From Ensifer adhaerens (GTDB lineage: Bacteria; Pseudomonadota; Alphaproteobacteria; Rhizobiales; Rhizobiaceae), in assembly GCF_002007205.1 (NCBI RefSeq), contig NZ_LAZS01000011.1:62001-126000 (forward strand): a DNA stretch of 64,000 nt, read 5' to 3'. The position numbers and the translations under genes were made by a program. Shown here piece by piece: positions 33,748-43,569 of the stretch (the stretch's first letter is position 1; each line of letters begins with the position of its first letter). Below the pieces are notes generated by a model. That model ran no database searches and was not told the origin of the DNA. It saw only the letters and a program-made list of their open reading frames with translations.

Positions 33748-34152
33748 TCAGGGCATGTTCTTCATCATCTCATGGGTCATCGGCATCATGTTGGTATTGA
33801 GGTGATGCATGACCCAGAGCGAACCGGCGAGCGCGATGCCGACGATGATGATCGTGAAGATCAGCGCCATCAGCGTCCAGCCGCCTTCGGAGCGGGCGTT
33901 CATGTGAAGGAAATAGATCACGTGCACGACGATCTGCACGACGCCGATGCCCATGACGAGCACGGCGGTCAGCAACTTGCTGTCGAGCACGCCGCTCATG
34001 ACCAGCCAGAAAGGAATGGCCGTCAGGATCACCGACAGGATGAAGCCCGTCATGTAGCTCTTGAACGAACCGTGGCCGGCAGCGTCGCCCGGATGGCTGT
34101 GCGCGTGGTGGGGCTCGAACGCGCTTTCGTGGCCAGGATGCTGCGAACTCAT
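33748..34152 (-). CDS. cyoD: Cytochrome bo quinol oxidase subunit IV
   Basis: The protein has 134 aa and three TM helices, with FILSVILTAIPFWLVMSG and QIVVHVIYFLHMN typical of CyoD. It supports assembly of the CuB site. The start at 34152 overlaps the cyoC stop by 4 bp (ATGA). The N-terminus is His-rich (EPHHAHSHPGDAAGHG) and the C-terminus Met-rich. Confidence 0.94.
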   Translation of the reverse strand: MSSQHPGHESAFEPHHAHSHPGDAAGHGSFKSYMTGFILSVILTAIPFWLVMSGVLDSKLLTAVLVMGIGVVQIVVHVIYFLHMNARSEGGWTLMALIFTIIIVGIALAGSLWVMHHLNTNMMPMTHEMMKNMP

Positions 34153-34769
34153 CCGAGTACTCCCAACAGATAGACGAAGGAGAAGACGCCGATCCAGATG
34201 ACGTCGAGGAAGTGCCAGAACATGGAGAGGCACATCAGGCGGCGGCGGTTTTCCGGGTTCAATCCATGTTTGCTGACCTGCACCATCAGCGTGATCAGCC
34301 AGATGATGCCGAAGGTGACGTGCAGGCCGTGGGTGCCGACCAGCGTGAAGAACGAGGACAGGAAGGCCGAACGCGTCGGGCCGGCGCCCTCGTGGATCAG
34401 GTGGTAGAACTCGTAGAGCTCAAGCGTGAGGAAGATCGCACCGAACACGCCGGTGACGCCCAGCCAGAACAGCGTCTCCATCTTGGCGTTGCGCTCCATC
34501 TGGAGCATGGCAAAGCCGTAGGTGATGGACGAGAACAACAGCATCGCCGTGTTGATCGCGATCAGATTGAGGTCGAACAGGTCGGCCGGTGCGGGGCCCG
34601 CCGCATAGTTGCGCCCGACGACGCCGTGCGTGGCGAAGAGGACGGCGAAGATCAGGCAGTCGCTCATCAGGTAGAGCCAGAAGCCCAGCATTGTGCTGTG
34701 CTCCGGGTGATGCTCTTCCTTCAGGTAGAACTGCGGCTTTTCCGTTTCTTGGACTTGGGTTTGGCTCAT
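34149..34769 (-). CDS. cyoC: Cytochrome bo quinol oxidase subunit III
   Basis: The protein has 206 aa and five TM helices of the COX3 fold: MLGFWLYLMSDCLIFAVLFA, GTHGLHVTFGIIWLI and FWHFLDVIWIGVFSFVYLLG. ATG 34769 was chosen over the longer frame, which overlaps cyoB. It starts 4 bp after the cyoB stop. Confidence 0.95.
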   Translation of the reverse strand: MSQTQVQETEKPQFYLKEEHHPEHSTMLGFWLYLMSDCLIFAVLFATHGVVGRNYAAGPAPADLFDLNLIAINTAMLLFSSITYGFAMLQMERNAKMETLFWLGVTGVFGAIFLTLELYEFYHLIHEGAGPTRSAFLSSFFTLVGTHGLHVTFGIIWLITLMVQVSKHGLNPENRRRLMCLSMFWHFLDVIWIGVFSFVYLLGVLG

Positions 34770-34773
34770 CGTC

Positions 34774-36777
34774 TCAGGTCCGTTTCGCAAGCAGCTTTGA
34801 GCGGGCATCTTCGGTTGCCGCGACGGTTTCCGCGGGGATGAAGAAATCACGGTTGTAGTTGAAGGTATGGCCGATGGAGACGGCGATGAGGGCGATGAAG
34901 GATACCGCCGCCAGCCACCAGATGTACCAGATCAACGCGAAGGCGAGCACGACGCTGAGGCCGGAGAGGATGACGCCCGTACCGGTGTTCTTCGGCATGT
35001 GGATCGGCTTGAAGCCTTCGAGCGGACGCTCGTAACCCCGGTTTTTCATGTCGTACCAGCTGTCGTGGTCGTGAACGACGGGCGTGAATGCGAAGTTGTA
35101 ATCCGGCGGCGGCGACGAGGTCGACCATTCCAGTGTTCGGCCATCCCAGGCATCGCCCGACGTTTCGCGCAGCTGGTCTCGGCGCAGGAAGCTGACGACA
35201 AGCTGGATGATGAAGGACGCGATGCCAAGCGCAATCAGGACGGCGCCGAAGGCGGCGATGATGAACCAGATCTGCAGCGACGGATCCTCGAACTGGCTGA
35301 CGCGGCGGGTGACGCCCATCAGGCCGAGCACGTAGAGCGGCATGAACGCGAAGAAGAAGCCGATCTGCCAGAACCAGAAGCTCATCTTGCCCCAGAAGGG
35401 ATCGAGCTTGTAGCCGAAGGCCTTCGGCCACCAGTAGACGAGGCCTGCCATCAGTCCGAACAGCACGCCGCCGATGATGACGTTGTGGAAGTGGGCGATC
35501 AGGAACAGCGAGTTGTGCAGCACGAAGTCGGCCGGCGGGATCGCCAGCATGACACCGGTCATGCCGCCGATGACGAAGGTGATCATGAAGCCGATCGTCC
35601 AGAGCATCGGCAACTCATAGCGGATGCGGCCGCGATACATGGTGAACAGCCAGTTGAACATCTTCGCGCCGGTCGGGATCGAGATGATCATCGTGGTGAT
35701 GCCGAAGAAGGCGTTCACCGAGGCGCCCGAACCCATAGTGAAGAAGTGGTGCAGCCACACCAGGTAGGAGAGGATCATGATCACGCAGGTGGCGTAGACC
35801 ATCGAGGTGTAGCCGAACAGGCGCTTGCCGCAGAAGGTCGCCACCACTTCGGAAAAGATGCCGAAAGCCGGCAGCACGAGGATGTAGACTTCCGGATGGC
35901 CCCAGATCCAGATGAGGTTGATGTACATCATCGGATTGCCACCAAGGTCATTGGTGAAGAAGTTGAAGCCGAGGTAGCGGTCGAGCGAGAGCAGCGCGAG
36001 GGTTGCCGTCAGGATCGGGAAGGTTGCGACGATCAGGATGTTGGTGCAGAGCGACGTCCAGGTGAAGACCGGCATCTTCATGAAGGTCATGCCCGGAGCG
36101 CGCATCTTGACGATGGTGGCGATCAGGTTGATGCCGGATAACGTCGTCCCGACGCCCGCCACCTGTAGCCCCCAGATGTAATAGTCGACGCCGACGCCTG
36201 GGCTGTAGTCCGCGCCCGAAAGCGGCGGATAGGCGAGCCAGCCGGTGCGCGCGAATTCACCGACGAACAGCGACATCATGATGATGATCGCACCGCCCGT
36301 CGTCATCCAGAACGAGAAGTTGTTGAGGAACGGAAACGAGACGTCGCGCGCGCCGATCTGCAGCGGCACGACATAGTTCATGAAGCCGGTGACGAAAGGC
36401 ATGGCCACGAAGAAGATCATGATCACGCCATGCGCCGTGAAGATCTGGTCGTAGTGGTGCGGGTTGAGGTAACCCTCGTTGCCGTTGAAGGCGATCGCCT
36501 GCTGCAGGCGCATCATGATCGCGTCGGCAAAGCCGCGCAGAAGCATGACGATCGCCAGGATGATGTACATGATGCCGATCTTCTTGTGATCGACCGACGT
36601 GAACCACTCGTGCCAGAGATAGCCCCAGAGCTTGTACTTCGTGATCAGCGCGAGGATCGCCAGGCCGCCCACGGCCACGGCCGCGAAGGTCACGACGAGG
36701 ATCGGTTCGTGATAGGGGATCGCTTCCCAGGTAAGCCGCCCGAAGATGAATTGCGTGAGGCTGGTGTCACCAAACAT
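34774..36777 (-). CDS. cyoB: Cytochrome bo quinol oxidase subunit I
   Basis: The protein has 667 aa with 15 TM helices. This is the catalytic subunit that reduces O2 with ubiquinol and pumps protons. Seen: [13 protein letters not shown] (low-spin haem ligand), [15 protein letters not shown] (CuB His with cross-linked Tyr and the proton-channel Glu), [10 protein letters not shown] (CuB His pair) and [14 protein letters not shown] (haem ligands). Confidence 0.97.
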   Translation of the reverse strand: MFGDTSLTQFIFGRLTWEAIPYHEPILVVTFAAVAVGGLAILALITKYKLWGYLWHEWFTSVDHKKIGIMYIILAIVMLLRGFADAIMMRLQQAIAFNGNEGYLNPHHYDQIFTAHGVIMIFFVAMPFVTGFMNYVVPLQIGARDVSFPFLNNFSFWMTTGGAIIIMMSLFVGEFARTGWLAYPPLSGADYSPGVGVDYYIWGLQVAGVGTTLSGINLIATIVKMRAPGMTFMKMPVFTWTSLCTNILIVATFPILTATLALLSLDRYLGFNFFTNDLGGNPMMYINLIWIWGHPEVYILVLPAFGIFSEVVATFCGKRLFGYTSMVYATCVIMILSYLVWLHHFFTMGSGASVNAFFGITTMIISIPTGAKMFNWLFTMYRGRIRYELPMLWTIGFMITFVIGGMTGVMLAIPPADFVLHNSLFLIAHFHNVIIGGVLFGLMAGLVYWWPKAFGYKLDPFWGKMSFWFWQIGFFFAFMPLYVLGLMGVTRRVSQFEDPSLQIWFIIAAFGAVLIALGIASFIIQLVVSFLRRDQLRETSGDAWDGRTLEWSTSSPPPDYNFAFTPVVHDHDSWYDMKNRGYERPLEGFKPIHMPKNTGTGVILSGLSVVLAFALIWYIWWLAAVSFIALIAVSIGHTFNYNRDFFIPAETVAATEDARSKLLAKRT

Positions 36778-36819
36778 GGGTCTTCCAATATGTCTCGAAT
36801 TGCGGCCCGAAGGGCCCTG

Positions 36820-36848
36820 GCGCTCGCTGGAGCAATGCCGGCGAGCGC
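36820..36848. other. Hairpin between cyoA and cyoB
   Basis: GCGCTCGC (36820-36827) pairs with GCGAGCGC (36841-36848) across a 13-base loop, in the 80-bp gap of the cyo transcript. No T-run; a processing or stability element is more likely than termination. Confidence 0.45.
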
Positions 36849-36857
36849 GCGAAAGTC

Positions 36858-37976
36858 CTAGTGCGTCTTGTGCATGTCGTGGTTCATGGGCTCAGCCGCC
36901 GGCTGCTCTTCCTTGACGCCCTCGGCCGGTTCCTCGCTCTTTGCAGGATTGCCGGTTTCGGGGAAGGTCGCTGCCGGAGCGGCCGCCTCGGTCACGCCAC
37001 CCGCGTGGCGGTTGTCATGCTCGAGCTTGGCGCGGTTCTCGTGGCTTTCGACCCCGGCTCCGCCCATCATGTCGACGTGCATCATATCCTTCATGCACAT
37101 CTGGCCTTCGCGCACGCACATGTTGAGCACCGCCTCATAGAGGCCGTCTTCGACGGAAGCGTAATAGCGCACCGGCTCCTTCGCGCTCGGCTTTTCGAGC
37201 TTCAGATAGGCGTCGCGATTGAGCATCGTGCCGTTCTGCTTCACCCGGGCAACCCAGGCATCAAAGCCCGCCTGGTCCACGCCGTGGAACTTGAAGCGCA
37301 TGTGCGAGAAGCCGTCGCCGCTGTAGTTGGACGAAAGGCCTTCGTATTCGCCTGCCTTGTTGATGACGGCGTGCAGCTTGGTCTGCATGCCGGGCATGGC
37401 GTAGATCATGCCGGCGAGTGCGGGAACGTAGAAGGAATTCATCACCGAGGAGGCGGTGATCTTGAAGTTGATCGGCACATCGACAGGTGCCGCCATCTCG
37501 TTGACCGTGGCAATGCCGTACTCCGGATAGAAGAACAGCCATTTCCAGTCGAGGGCTACGACCTCGACCGTGATCGGCTTCATCTCCTCGGTGACCGGGC
37601 GCGCCGCATCGATCCGATCGAGCGGTCGATAGGGGTCGAGCTTGTGGGTGCTGACCCAGGTGATCGCGCCGAGTGCAATGATGATGGCGAGCGGCGCCGA
37701 CCAGATGATGACTTCAAGGCCGGTAGAGTGATGCCACTCCGGGTCATACTTGGCGGCGGTGTTCGACTGGCGATAGCGCCAGGCGAAGAAAAGGGTCAGG
37801 AAAATGACCGGAACGATGATCAGCAGCATCAGAACCGTCGAGATAACGATCAGATCCCGCTGCTGCGCGGCGATATCGCCGGAAGGCGACATGACCACCA
37901 TGTTGCATCCCGAAAGAACGGTGAGCAACAGGACGGCAGTGATCGATCGTCCGGCTAAACTGTATGGCTTCGGCAT
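36858..37976 (-). CDS. cyoA: Cytochrome bo quinol oxidase subunit II
   Basis: The protein has 372 aa. A lipoprotein signal with lipobox LSGC (Cys24) precedes two TM helices and a periplasmic cupredoxin domain that lacks the CuA ligands, as expected for a quinol oxidase ([18 protein letters not shown] is typical). The C-terminal 90 residues are unusual: rich in Met, His and Cys ([16 protein letters not shown] and a final MNHDMHKTH). It is the first gene of cyoABCD-surf1. Confidence 0.95.
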   Translation of the reverse strand: MPKPYSLAGRSITAVLLLTVLSGCNMVVMSPSGDIAAQQRDLIVISTVLMLLIIVPVIFLTLFFAWRYRQSNTAAKYDPEWHHSTGLEVIIWSAPLAIIIALGAITWVSTHKLDPYRPLDRIDAARPVTEEMKPITVEVVALDWKWLFFYPEYGIATVNEMAAPVDVPINFKITASSVMNSFYVPALAGMIYAMPGMQTKLHAVINKAGEYEGLSSNYSGDGFSHMRFKFHGVDQAGFDAWVARVKQNGTMLNRDAYLKLEKPSAKEPVRYYASVEDGLYEAVLNMCVREGQMCMKDMMHVDMMGGAGVESHENRAKLEHDNRHAGGVTEAAAPAATFPETGNPAKSEEPAEGVKEEQPAAEPMNHDMHKTH

Positions 37977-38270
37977 TGCGGCCTCAACTTGCGTTTTGTC
38001 TAGTCGGCATTACTCGGGCATGATCGCGCATGGAAATGAGGTCGATCGTCGCAGCGCAGCATTTTGCCGCAGTGCAGTGACAGCCTGATGGCTCTATGCG
38101 CGTCTGTACGGGCGCAAAGACTTATTGTCGGTTCGGTGCCGGCTGTTCCAGCGAACGTTAGGCACGAACTCGAATGAGGCATGTGCGCATGTACGTGCAC
38201 GGCATTCTTGATATCAGACGCCAATTGGTCAACACTCTAACGACAAGACGTTCGTTCGTCGGAGAAATTC
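37977..38270. other. Divergent promoter gap, cyo operon and MHS symporter
   Basis: A 294-bp non-coding stretch between divergent genes. A palindrome GACCAATTGGTC-like core (CCAATTGG, 38221-38228) and a CGAC-rich stretch just before the symporter ribosome site are seen. No good NnrR or FixK box was found. Confidence 0.4.
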
Positions 38271-39596
38271 ATGGTTTCGGTCGCTAACCCAACATCGTCT
38301 GGTCTCGAGCGGGATGCACGTCGCATTCATGAGGACGACAAGCCTCTGTCCCCCGGCAGCATCGCCATTGGCGTGGTCATTGGACGTACCTCGGAATTCT
38401 TCGACTTCTTCGTCTACGGCCTCGGTTCGATCCTCGTTTTCCCGAAGCTGATCTTCCCATTCGCGCCCAACGCGGTCACCGCGACGCTGATGTCCTTCGC
38501 GCTGTTCCCGCTCGCTTTCCTCGCCCGCCCGGTCGGCTCCTTCGTGTTCATGTGGGTCGACCGCAACTACGGACGCGGCACCAAGCTGACCATTGCGCTT
38601 GTGATTCTCGGTGGTTCGACGGCCTCAATCGCGTTTCTTCCAGGGTATGAGACGATCGGATACTGGGCGGTAGCGTTGCTGGCCCTCTTCCGGCTGGGAC
38701 AGGGCTTTGCCCTTGGCGGCGCCTGGGACGGCCTCGCCTCTTTGTTGAACCTCAACGCGCCACCGAACCATCGGGGCTGGTACGCGATGATCCCGCAGCT
38801 CGGAGCCCCAATCGGCTTCGCCCTCGCTAGCATCATCTTCTGCTACTTCGTGGCCAATCTTTCCGAGGAGGATTTCCTCTCCTGGGGTTGGCGCTATCCG
38901 TTCTTCGTCGCGTTTGCGATCAACGTCGTGGCGCTGTTTGCCCGCCTGCGCATCGTCGCCAGCAAGGAGTTCGGCGCGGCGATGGAAGCACAGGAACTGC
39001 AGGCCCGCCCGGTTTTCGAGATGTTGAGCAAGCACGCGCTTGACGTGGTGCTTGGAGCCTTCGTGCCTTTGGCGAGCTTCGCGATGTTCCATCTGGTGAC
39101 GATCTTCCCGCTCAGCTGGGTGATCCTGAACGGTGGGCAGTCGGCCGCCCGGTTCCTCTTGGTCCAGGTCGCGGGCGCGGCCGTCGGCGCGCTCGGCATT
39201 GTCGTGTCGGGCCTGATCGCCGACCGCGTCGGCCGCCGCAACGAGCTGATGTTTGGTGCGACCCTGATCGCGATCTTCAGTTTCTCCGCACCCTTCCTTC
39301 TCGACGCCGGCGGAGCCGGGCAGGATGCCTATATCCTGATCGGCTTTGCCGTTCTTGGCCTCACCTTCGGCCAGGCGTCCGGCGCCGTGTCGTCGCGCTT
39401 CACCAAGTATTACCGCTACACCGGTGCAGCGCTGACATCGGATCTGGCCTGGCTCGTCGGTGCGGCCTTCGCGCCGCTCGTGGCGCTCGGCCTTGCCAGC
39501 AGCTTCGGCATCATCTTCATCGGCGGCTACCTGATTTCAGGCGCGATCTGCACGATCGCAGCACTCAGCCTGACACGGGCGCTCGACCAGCAGTAA
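38271..39596 (+). CDS. MHS-family MFS transporter
   Basis: The protein has 441 aa and 12 TM helices, metabolite:H+ symporter type (RTSEFFDFFVYGLGSILVFP in TM1, LARPVGSFVFMWVDRNYGRG with the MFS loop 2-3 motif, and ADRVGRRNELM). Members take up organic acids, betaine or shikimate; the substrate is not evident. GGAG precedes ATG 38271. It is divergent from cyoA. Confidence 0.9.
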   Translation: MVSVANPTSSGLERDARRIHEDDKPLSPGSIAIGVVIGRTSEFFDFFVYGLGSILVFPKLIFPFAPNAVTATLMSFALFPLAFLARPVGSFVFMWVDRNYGRGTKLTIALVILGGSTASIAFLPGYETIGYWAVALLALFRLGQGFALGGAWDGLASLLNLNAPPNHRGWYAMIPQLGAPIGFALASIIFCYFVANLSEEDFLSWGWRYPFFVAFAINVVALFARLRIVASKEFGAAMEAQELQARPVFEMLSKHALDVVLGAFVPLASFAMFHLVTIFPLSWVILNGGQSAARFLLVQVAGAAVGALGIVVSGLIADRVGRRNELMFGATLIAIFSFSAPFLLDAGGAGQDAYILIGFAVLGLTFGQASGAVSSRFTKYYRYTGAALTSDLAWLVGAAFAPLVALGLASSFGIIFIGGYLISGAICTIAALSLTRALDQQ

Positions 39597-39605
39597 ACAG
39601 GGTCA

Positions 39606-39641
39606 ATCGGGGCGCCGGCTTCAGCGCCCCGATCCCTTTTC
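39606..39641 (+). terminator. Intrinsic terminator of the MHS gene
   Basis: ATCGGGGCGC (39606-39615) pairs perfectly with GCGCCCCGAT (39624-39633), followed by CCCTTTTCTG. It is 10 bp past the symporter stop. Confidence 0.78.
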
Positions 39642-39702
39642 TGTTACCTCGCCGCCGTGGTGCGACGATGTCGTATGGCGCTTCCTTCGATCCCTGCGGC
39701 CA

Positions 39703-41019
39703 TCATAGGCGGACCTCGACCTCAAATCCCTGCGTCATGCCCCGTGCCGGCGAAGCTATTCGCAATTGCCCGTGCATCTGTTCGACCAGCCGCTGGACGA
39801 TCGCAAGGCCGAGCCCGGAACCGGAGGCCTCGGTCGGGCCACGGACGAAGCGCTTCGTCAGGTTGGCAAGCACGTCTTCACCGACAACCGCGCTCTCGTT
39901 CGTGACGCGAATACCCATCGGATCGACATGGATATCAACGCGGCTGCCCGGCGGGCTGTGGATCAGGGCGTTCTCCAGGAGATTGCGCAGGACGATGGCA
40001 AAGGCATCCGCGCGGATCGGCCGCTCGAGAACGGTGCCCCTGGCGACCTGAACGTTCAGCCGGTTGGCGCCGAGCGCCGACCGTTCCAGATCCTGCATGA
40101 CGACCATCAACACCGGCAACAGATCGTTCTGCTCGTCCGAAATGGCAATTTCCGCCTCGGCGCGCGACATCTGCAGCAGCTTCTCGGCAAGCCGGCTCAG
40201 ATGTACGAGCGCACGTTCGATCTGGGCCGTTCGAGGCTGAAACGCCTGAGGCACCTCGCTCGCCAGCCGTTGGGTTTGCGCGAGCGCACCGGCAATCGGG
40301 GTCCTCAACTCATGGGCGCTGTTTGACGTGAATTCGCGTTCCACCTCCAACCCTGCCTTGAGCCGCGCCAAAAGCAGGTTCACCGAGCGCGCGATCGCGC
40401 GCAGCTCACGCGGCAGCGACGCCTCGTCGATCGGCGCCAGGTTGCCGCTGTCCTTGGTCAGGATGTCGTCGCGCAATTGCGCGACGGGCGACAGCGTGCT
40501 GCGAACGACGAAGACGATGGCAAGGATGCTGCCCGGTATCAGCACCAGCAGCGGCAGGAGCAGCGCGGTTCCGCCTTCCATCAGCGCTTCGGTCCGATGC
40601 TCGAGCGCGTCGGCAACCTGCACGTAGAGCGAGCCGTCGCTCGTTCCGGCAGTGTAGATCCGATGGGTGGAAGTCTGCGAGAAGCCGGTCGCAAGCGGAA
40701 CCGCAAAGGGTTCCGGCGCGCCGTCGTTGAACAGCATGCGACCATCGCGAGCGCGGACCTGGTAGGTGAGGTATTGCGAGTTGAGCCCCGGCGCCACAAC
40801 CGACGCCTGGGACAGGCCATTGGGCGCGTCCCTCGCCGCCTCGTCCGCCACGATCTGCAACAACCGTTCCGCGGTCTCCTGCACACCGCTGTCGAAGATC
40901 TCGGTGAACTCGTCCTGCATCACGTAGACGCCGAGCCCAAGCGCGACGAACCAGAACAGGGCAACGACGCTGGTGAGCGCGATGGCCAGTCTGCGTGTCA
41001 TGCTCCTCTTGTCGGACAT
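39703..41019 (-). CDS. Sensor histidine kinase, QseC/TctE-like
   Basis: The protein has 438 aa. TM1 (LAIALTSVVALFWFVALGLG) is followed by a 2CSK-type periplasmic domain, TM2 (LLLPLLVLIPGSILAIVFVV), a HAMP-like linker, the H box with His236 (SNSAHELRTPIAG) and an HATPase domain (NLLENALIHS, GSGLGLAIVQRL). ATG 41019, 5 bp after the regulator stop, has AGGTG upstream; ATG 41001 is an alternative. Signal unknown. Confidence 0.92.
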   Translation of the reverse strand: MSDKRSMTRRLAIALTSVVALFWFVALGLGVYVMQDEFTEIFDSGVQETAERLLQIVADEAARDAPNGLSQASVVAPGLNSQYLTYQVRARDGRMLFNDGAPEPFAVPLATGFSQTSTHRIYTAGTSDGSLYVQVADALEHRTEALMEGGTALLLPLLVLIPGSILAIVFVVRSTLSPVAQLRDDILTKDSGNLAPIDEASLPRELRAIARSVNLLLARLKAGLEVEREFTSNSAHELRTPIAGALAQTQRLASEVPQAFQPRTAQIERALVHLSRLAEKLLQMSRAEAEIAISDEQNDLLPVLMVVMQDLERSALGANRLNVQVARGTVLERPIRADAFAIVLRNLLENALIHSPPGSRVDIHVDPMGIRVTNESAVVGEDVLANLTKRFVRGPTEASGSGLGLAIVQRLVEQMHGQLRIASPARGMTQGFEVEVRL

Positions 41020-41023
41020 GCAA

Positions 41024-41692
41024 TCACCTGAAGCAGTAGCCGAGGCCGCGCACGGTCTCGATCCGGTGCGGCCCGATCTTCTTGCGCAGGCGGCTGATAT
41101 AGACCTCGACCGTGTTGCTTTCGATCTCGGCGCCGAAGGCGTAGAGCGCATCGTGAAGCTGCGCCTTGGATACGAGAGCGCCCGGATGAGCCACCAGCTT
41201 GTCGAGAACGGCCCACTCACGGGCACTGAGGTTCTGACTGTCGCCGTTGACGGCGATCTTGCGGTGAACCTGGTCGATCTCGATGCCGGGCAGCTTGACC
41301 GTCGGCGTGGCATTGCCCGTGTAGCGCCTGGAAACGGCCAGCATACGGGCCGTCAGCTCGTTGAGATCGAAAGGCTTGACGAGATAGTCGTCGGCCCCGC
41401 TGTTGAGCCCCTCGATCCGGTCGGAAATCTGGTCGTGCGCCGTCAGAACGATCACAGGCGTGCCATCGCCGCGTGCGCGCAGCGAACGCAGAAGGGTCAG
41501 CCCTTCGCCATCGGGCAGTCGGAGATCGAGCAGGATCAGTCCGTAGGATACCGTATCGGTCGCGGCCACCGCATCGAGGATGCGCTTGAACCAATCGACC
41601 GCATGGCCGCCGGCCGCGACATGGTCGCGCAGCGCCTCCCCCAGAACCTGATCGTCTTCGACTAGTAGGACTCTCAAGATATCACCGGACAC
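41024..41692 (-). CDS. OmpR/PhoB-type response regulator
   Basis: The protein has 222 aa. The receiver has EDD (12-14), D56 in LILLDLRLPDG and K in YLVKPFDL. The winged-helix DNA-binding domain ends with NTVEVYISRLRKKIG and VRGLGYCFR. It precedes its kinase by 5 bp in the same operon. Confidence 0.94.
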   Translation of the reverse strand: MSGDILRVLLVEDDQVLGEALRDHVAAGGHAVDWFKRILDAVAATDTVSYGLILLDLRLPDGEGLTLLRSLRARGDGTPVIVLTAHDQISDRIEGLNSGADDYLVKPFDLNELTARMLAVSRRYTGNATPTVKLPGIEIDQVHRKIAVNGDSQNLSAREWAVLDKLVAHPGALVSKAQLHDALYAFGAEIESNTVEVYISRLRKKIGPHRIETVRGLGYCFR

Positions 41693-41816
41693 TTGTTCGT
41701 CCTTGCCCTATGGTCGATCGGGGATGGGCGTCAAGTCCTTGAGCGGCCAAGCAGCGAAATGCGGTGACGGCGGCCCGTCTCGGCCACCGCCTTCAAGGCG
41801 CAAATATCGGAGGATT

Positions 41817-42551
41817 TCAGGAGGCGACGGGATCGCGGAAGGCCCCGCGCCTCTTCTTGTAGCTGATCACCGCCGTCGCGATCCCGACCAGAGCCATCGC
41901 GCCGCCTAGAACGGCCAGCACGCCGGCATTCCCGCCTGATGGCTCATAGGTCGCGAGCTTGTACATCTCCGTCGCGAGCACCGCGATCATGGCCGCCGAG
42001 ACGGTCGAATAGTCCTTGCCGACGACACGTCTGATGTTGAACGCCATTCCGTCCGCGGATTGTCTGAAGTTTGAAAGGCGCAGCGCCCAACGCGGCACGT
42101 CGCGGCAGTAGGCCTGATAGGCTTCGCCGAAGGTGCGAAGCAGAAACGCCTCCTCCGCATAGACGATGCATTGATACATGAAGGCAAAGAGCCCGATGCC
42201 GATCACGATGAGCAGCAGGTTGCCGTGCAGCAGGAAGACGCCGGAGTAGAGCAGCATGTTGCCGACATAGAGCGGGTTCCGGCAAACGCCGAACATGCCC
42301 TCGGTCACCAGGTCCTTGGCGTAGACCTTCTTTTTCAGGCCGCCACGCTGGATATACTTATAGCCGACGACGATTGCGCGAAGCGCCAGGCCGGCCAGAA
42401 TGACGAGGATCGCGACCGCATCCTTTGCCAGCGTCAGCAGCGGGTTGTCCAACACCAATGCCGGCGGCGGCATCAGCAGGAACAACTCCACGATGATCGC
42501 GGGAAAAAACTGGTTACGAAAGCGGAAGAGAAAATTGCCGATTGCGATCAT
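41817..42551 (-). CDS. PEMT/isoprenylcysteine methyltransferase-like membrane protein
   Basis: The protein has 244 aa. Several TM helices surround the family core: VTEGMFGVCRNPLYVGNMLL followed by EEAFLLRTFGEAYQAYCRDV, the SAM-binding signature of phospholipid- and isoprenylcysteine-type methyltransferases. Two more hydrophobic helices and a basic tail follow. It lies 12 bp downstream of a CmoA-like gene, so the two probably act together. The acceptor could be a lipid or other hydrophobic molecule. Confidence 0.78.
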   Translation of the reverse strand: MIAIGNFLFRFRNQFFPAIIVELFLLMPPPALVLDNPLLTLAKDAVAILVILAGLALRAIVVGYKYIQRGGLKKKVYAKDLVTEGMFGVCRNPLYVGNMLLYSGVFLLHGNLLLIVIGIGLFAFMYQCIVYAEEAFLLRTFGEAYQAYCRDVPRWALRLSNFRQSADGMAFNIRRVVGKDYSTVSAAMIAVLATEMYKLATYEPSGGNAGVLAVLGGAMALVGIATAVISYKKRRGAFRDPVAS

Positions 42552-42563
42552 AGTCGGTCCGTC

Positions 42564-43331
42564 CTACTTGATCGCGACAATGCCGCAGAAATTATACCAG
42601 CGGAAAAAGACCTCGACGCTGCGGAAACCCACTTCCTTCAGCAGCTGGAAATTTTCCTCCAGGCGGTACGGAATGAGGACGTTTTCTAGCGCCTCGCGCT
42701 TCTTAGCGATCTCGATCTCGGAATAGCCGTTGCGGCGCTTGTAGTCGTAGTAGTGCTCGATGAACAGGCGGTTGAACGTCGAATCCTCGCTGGTCAGTTT
42801 CTCGACGAGCAGCAGAGCGCCGCGCTCGTTGAGGCCGTCATAGATCGAGCGCATGACGCGCTCGCGGTAGAGGGGGCGCACGAACTGCAGGGTCAGAAGC
42901 ATCAGGACGACGCTGGCATTGTGGATCTCGATACCGTGGTGCAGGTCGCCTCCCCTGAGATCAATCGCCCGGTTGGAATTTGCCTGGACGATCTTTTCCT
43001 TCGCCTTCTCGATTATGTCGGGAGCGTTGTCGATGCCGACGAAGCGCACGGCGGGATCAACCATGGCGTCGAGCCCGAGCAGCGTCGTCGCGGTCGAGCA
43101 ACCGATGTCGTAGAGGTTGGTATCGGCTTCGGCAAAGTCACTGGCGAGTTCGCAAACCATCCGCTGGATTTCGCCGTAGTAGGGAACCGAGCGGCTGACC
43201 ATGTCGTCGAAGACGGCGGCCACGGTGGCATTGAAGGCGAAGTCGCCGACGTTTTGGTCCGGTGCGGCGAATACCTCGTCCCGGCGGTGGCTGTTGTCGT
43301 GCACGTGTAGATGCGGGGCCTTGCCAACCAT
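42564..43331 (-). CDS. cmoA: CmoA-like carboxy-SAM synthase / SAM methyltransferase fold
   Basis: The protein has 255 aa and aligns over its length with CmoA: FNATVAAVFDDMVSRSVPYY, LYDIGCSTATTLLGL, VVLMLLTLQFVRPLYRERVM and the diagnostic YDYKRRNGYSEIEIAKKREA, which holds the Arg that binds the carboxyl of Cx-SAM. CmoA makes carboxy-S-adenosylmethionine from SAM and prephenate for tRNA uridine-34 modification with CmoB. No cmoB is present here. ATG 43331 was chosen by homology and its AAAGGAAAG site. Confidence 0.8.
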   Translation of the reverse strand: MVGKAPHLHVHDNSHRRDEVFAAPDQNVGDFAFNATVAAVFDDMVSRSVPYYGEIQRMVCELASDFAEADTNLYDIGCSTATTLLGLDAMVDPAVRFVGIDNAPDIIEKAKEKIVQANSNRAIDLRGGDLHHGIEIHNASVVLMLLTLQFVRPLYRERVMRSIYDGLNERGALLLVEKLTSEDSTFNRLFIEHYYDYKRRNGYSEIEIAKKREALENVLIPYRLEENFQLLKEVGFRSVEVFFRWYNFCGIVAIK

Positions 43332-43569
43332 TCGCACTTTCCTTTCTTTTCCGGAGCACGCCAAACGAGAGGGCAATCGCCTCTGTCCCCGGAGCGATCG
43401 ATGCACCACACAAGCCACCCTAACCTGACACGAACCTGAAAGGTTTGGCTGCAGCGGTTTCGGCAAATCGGGGGCCGGGGCGCGGCATCACGGCGTGATC
43501 ACGCGATTTTGCCGGCAGGCGCACGCGCTTTTGCCGATAATCGGCGGCGCGAAAACCGGAGCAAAGACC

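Noticed and set aside
34867-36141. 424-codon plus-strand frame opposite cyoB
   Set aside because: Highly charged, repetitive composition typical of the antisense of a membrane protein; cyoB is certain.
38209-38230. TTGATATCAG / CCAATTGG as a possible FNR/FixK site before the MHS gene
   Set aside because: The half-sites do not fit TTGAT-N4-ATCAA spacing; the match is to one half only.
43494-43503. CGTGATCACG palindrome before the S41 gene
   Set aside because: Short and without a second copy or adjacent regulator; not enough to call an operator.
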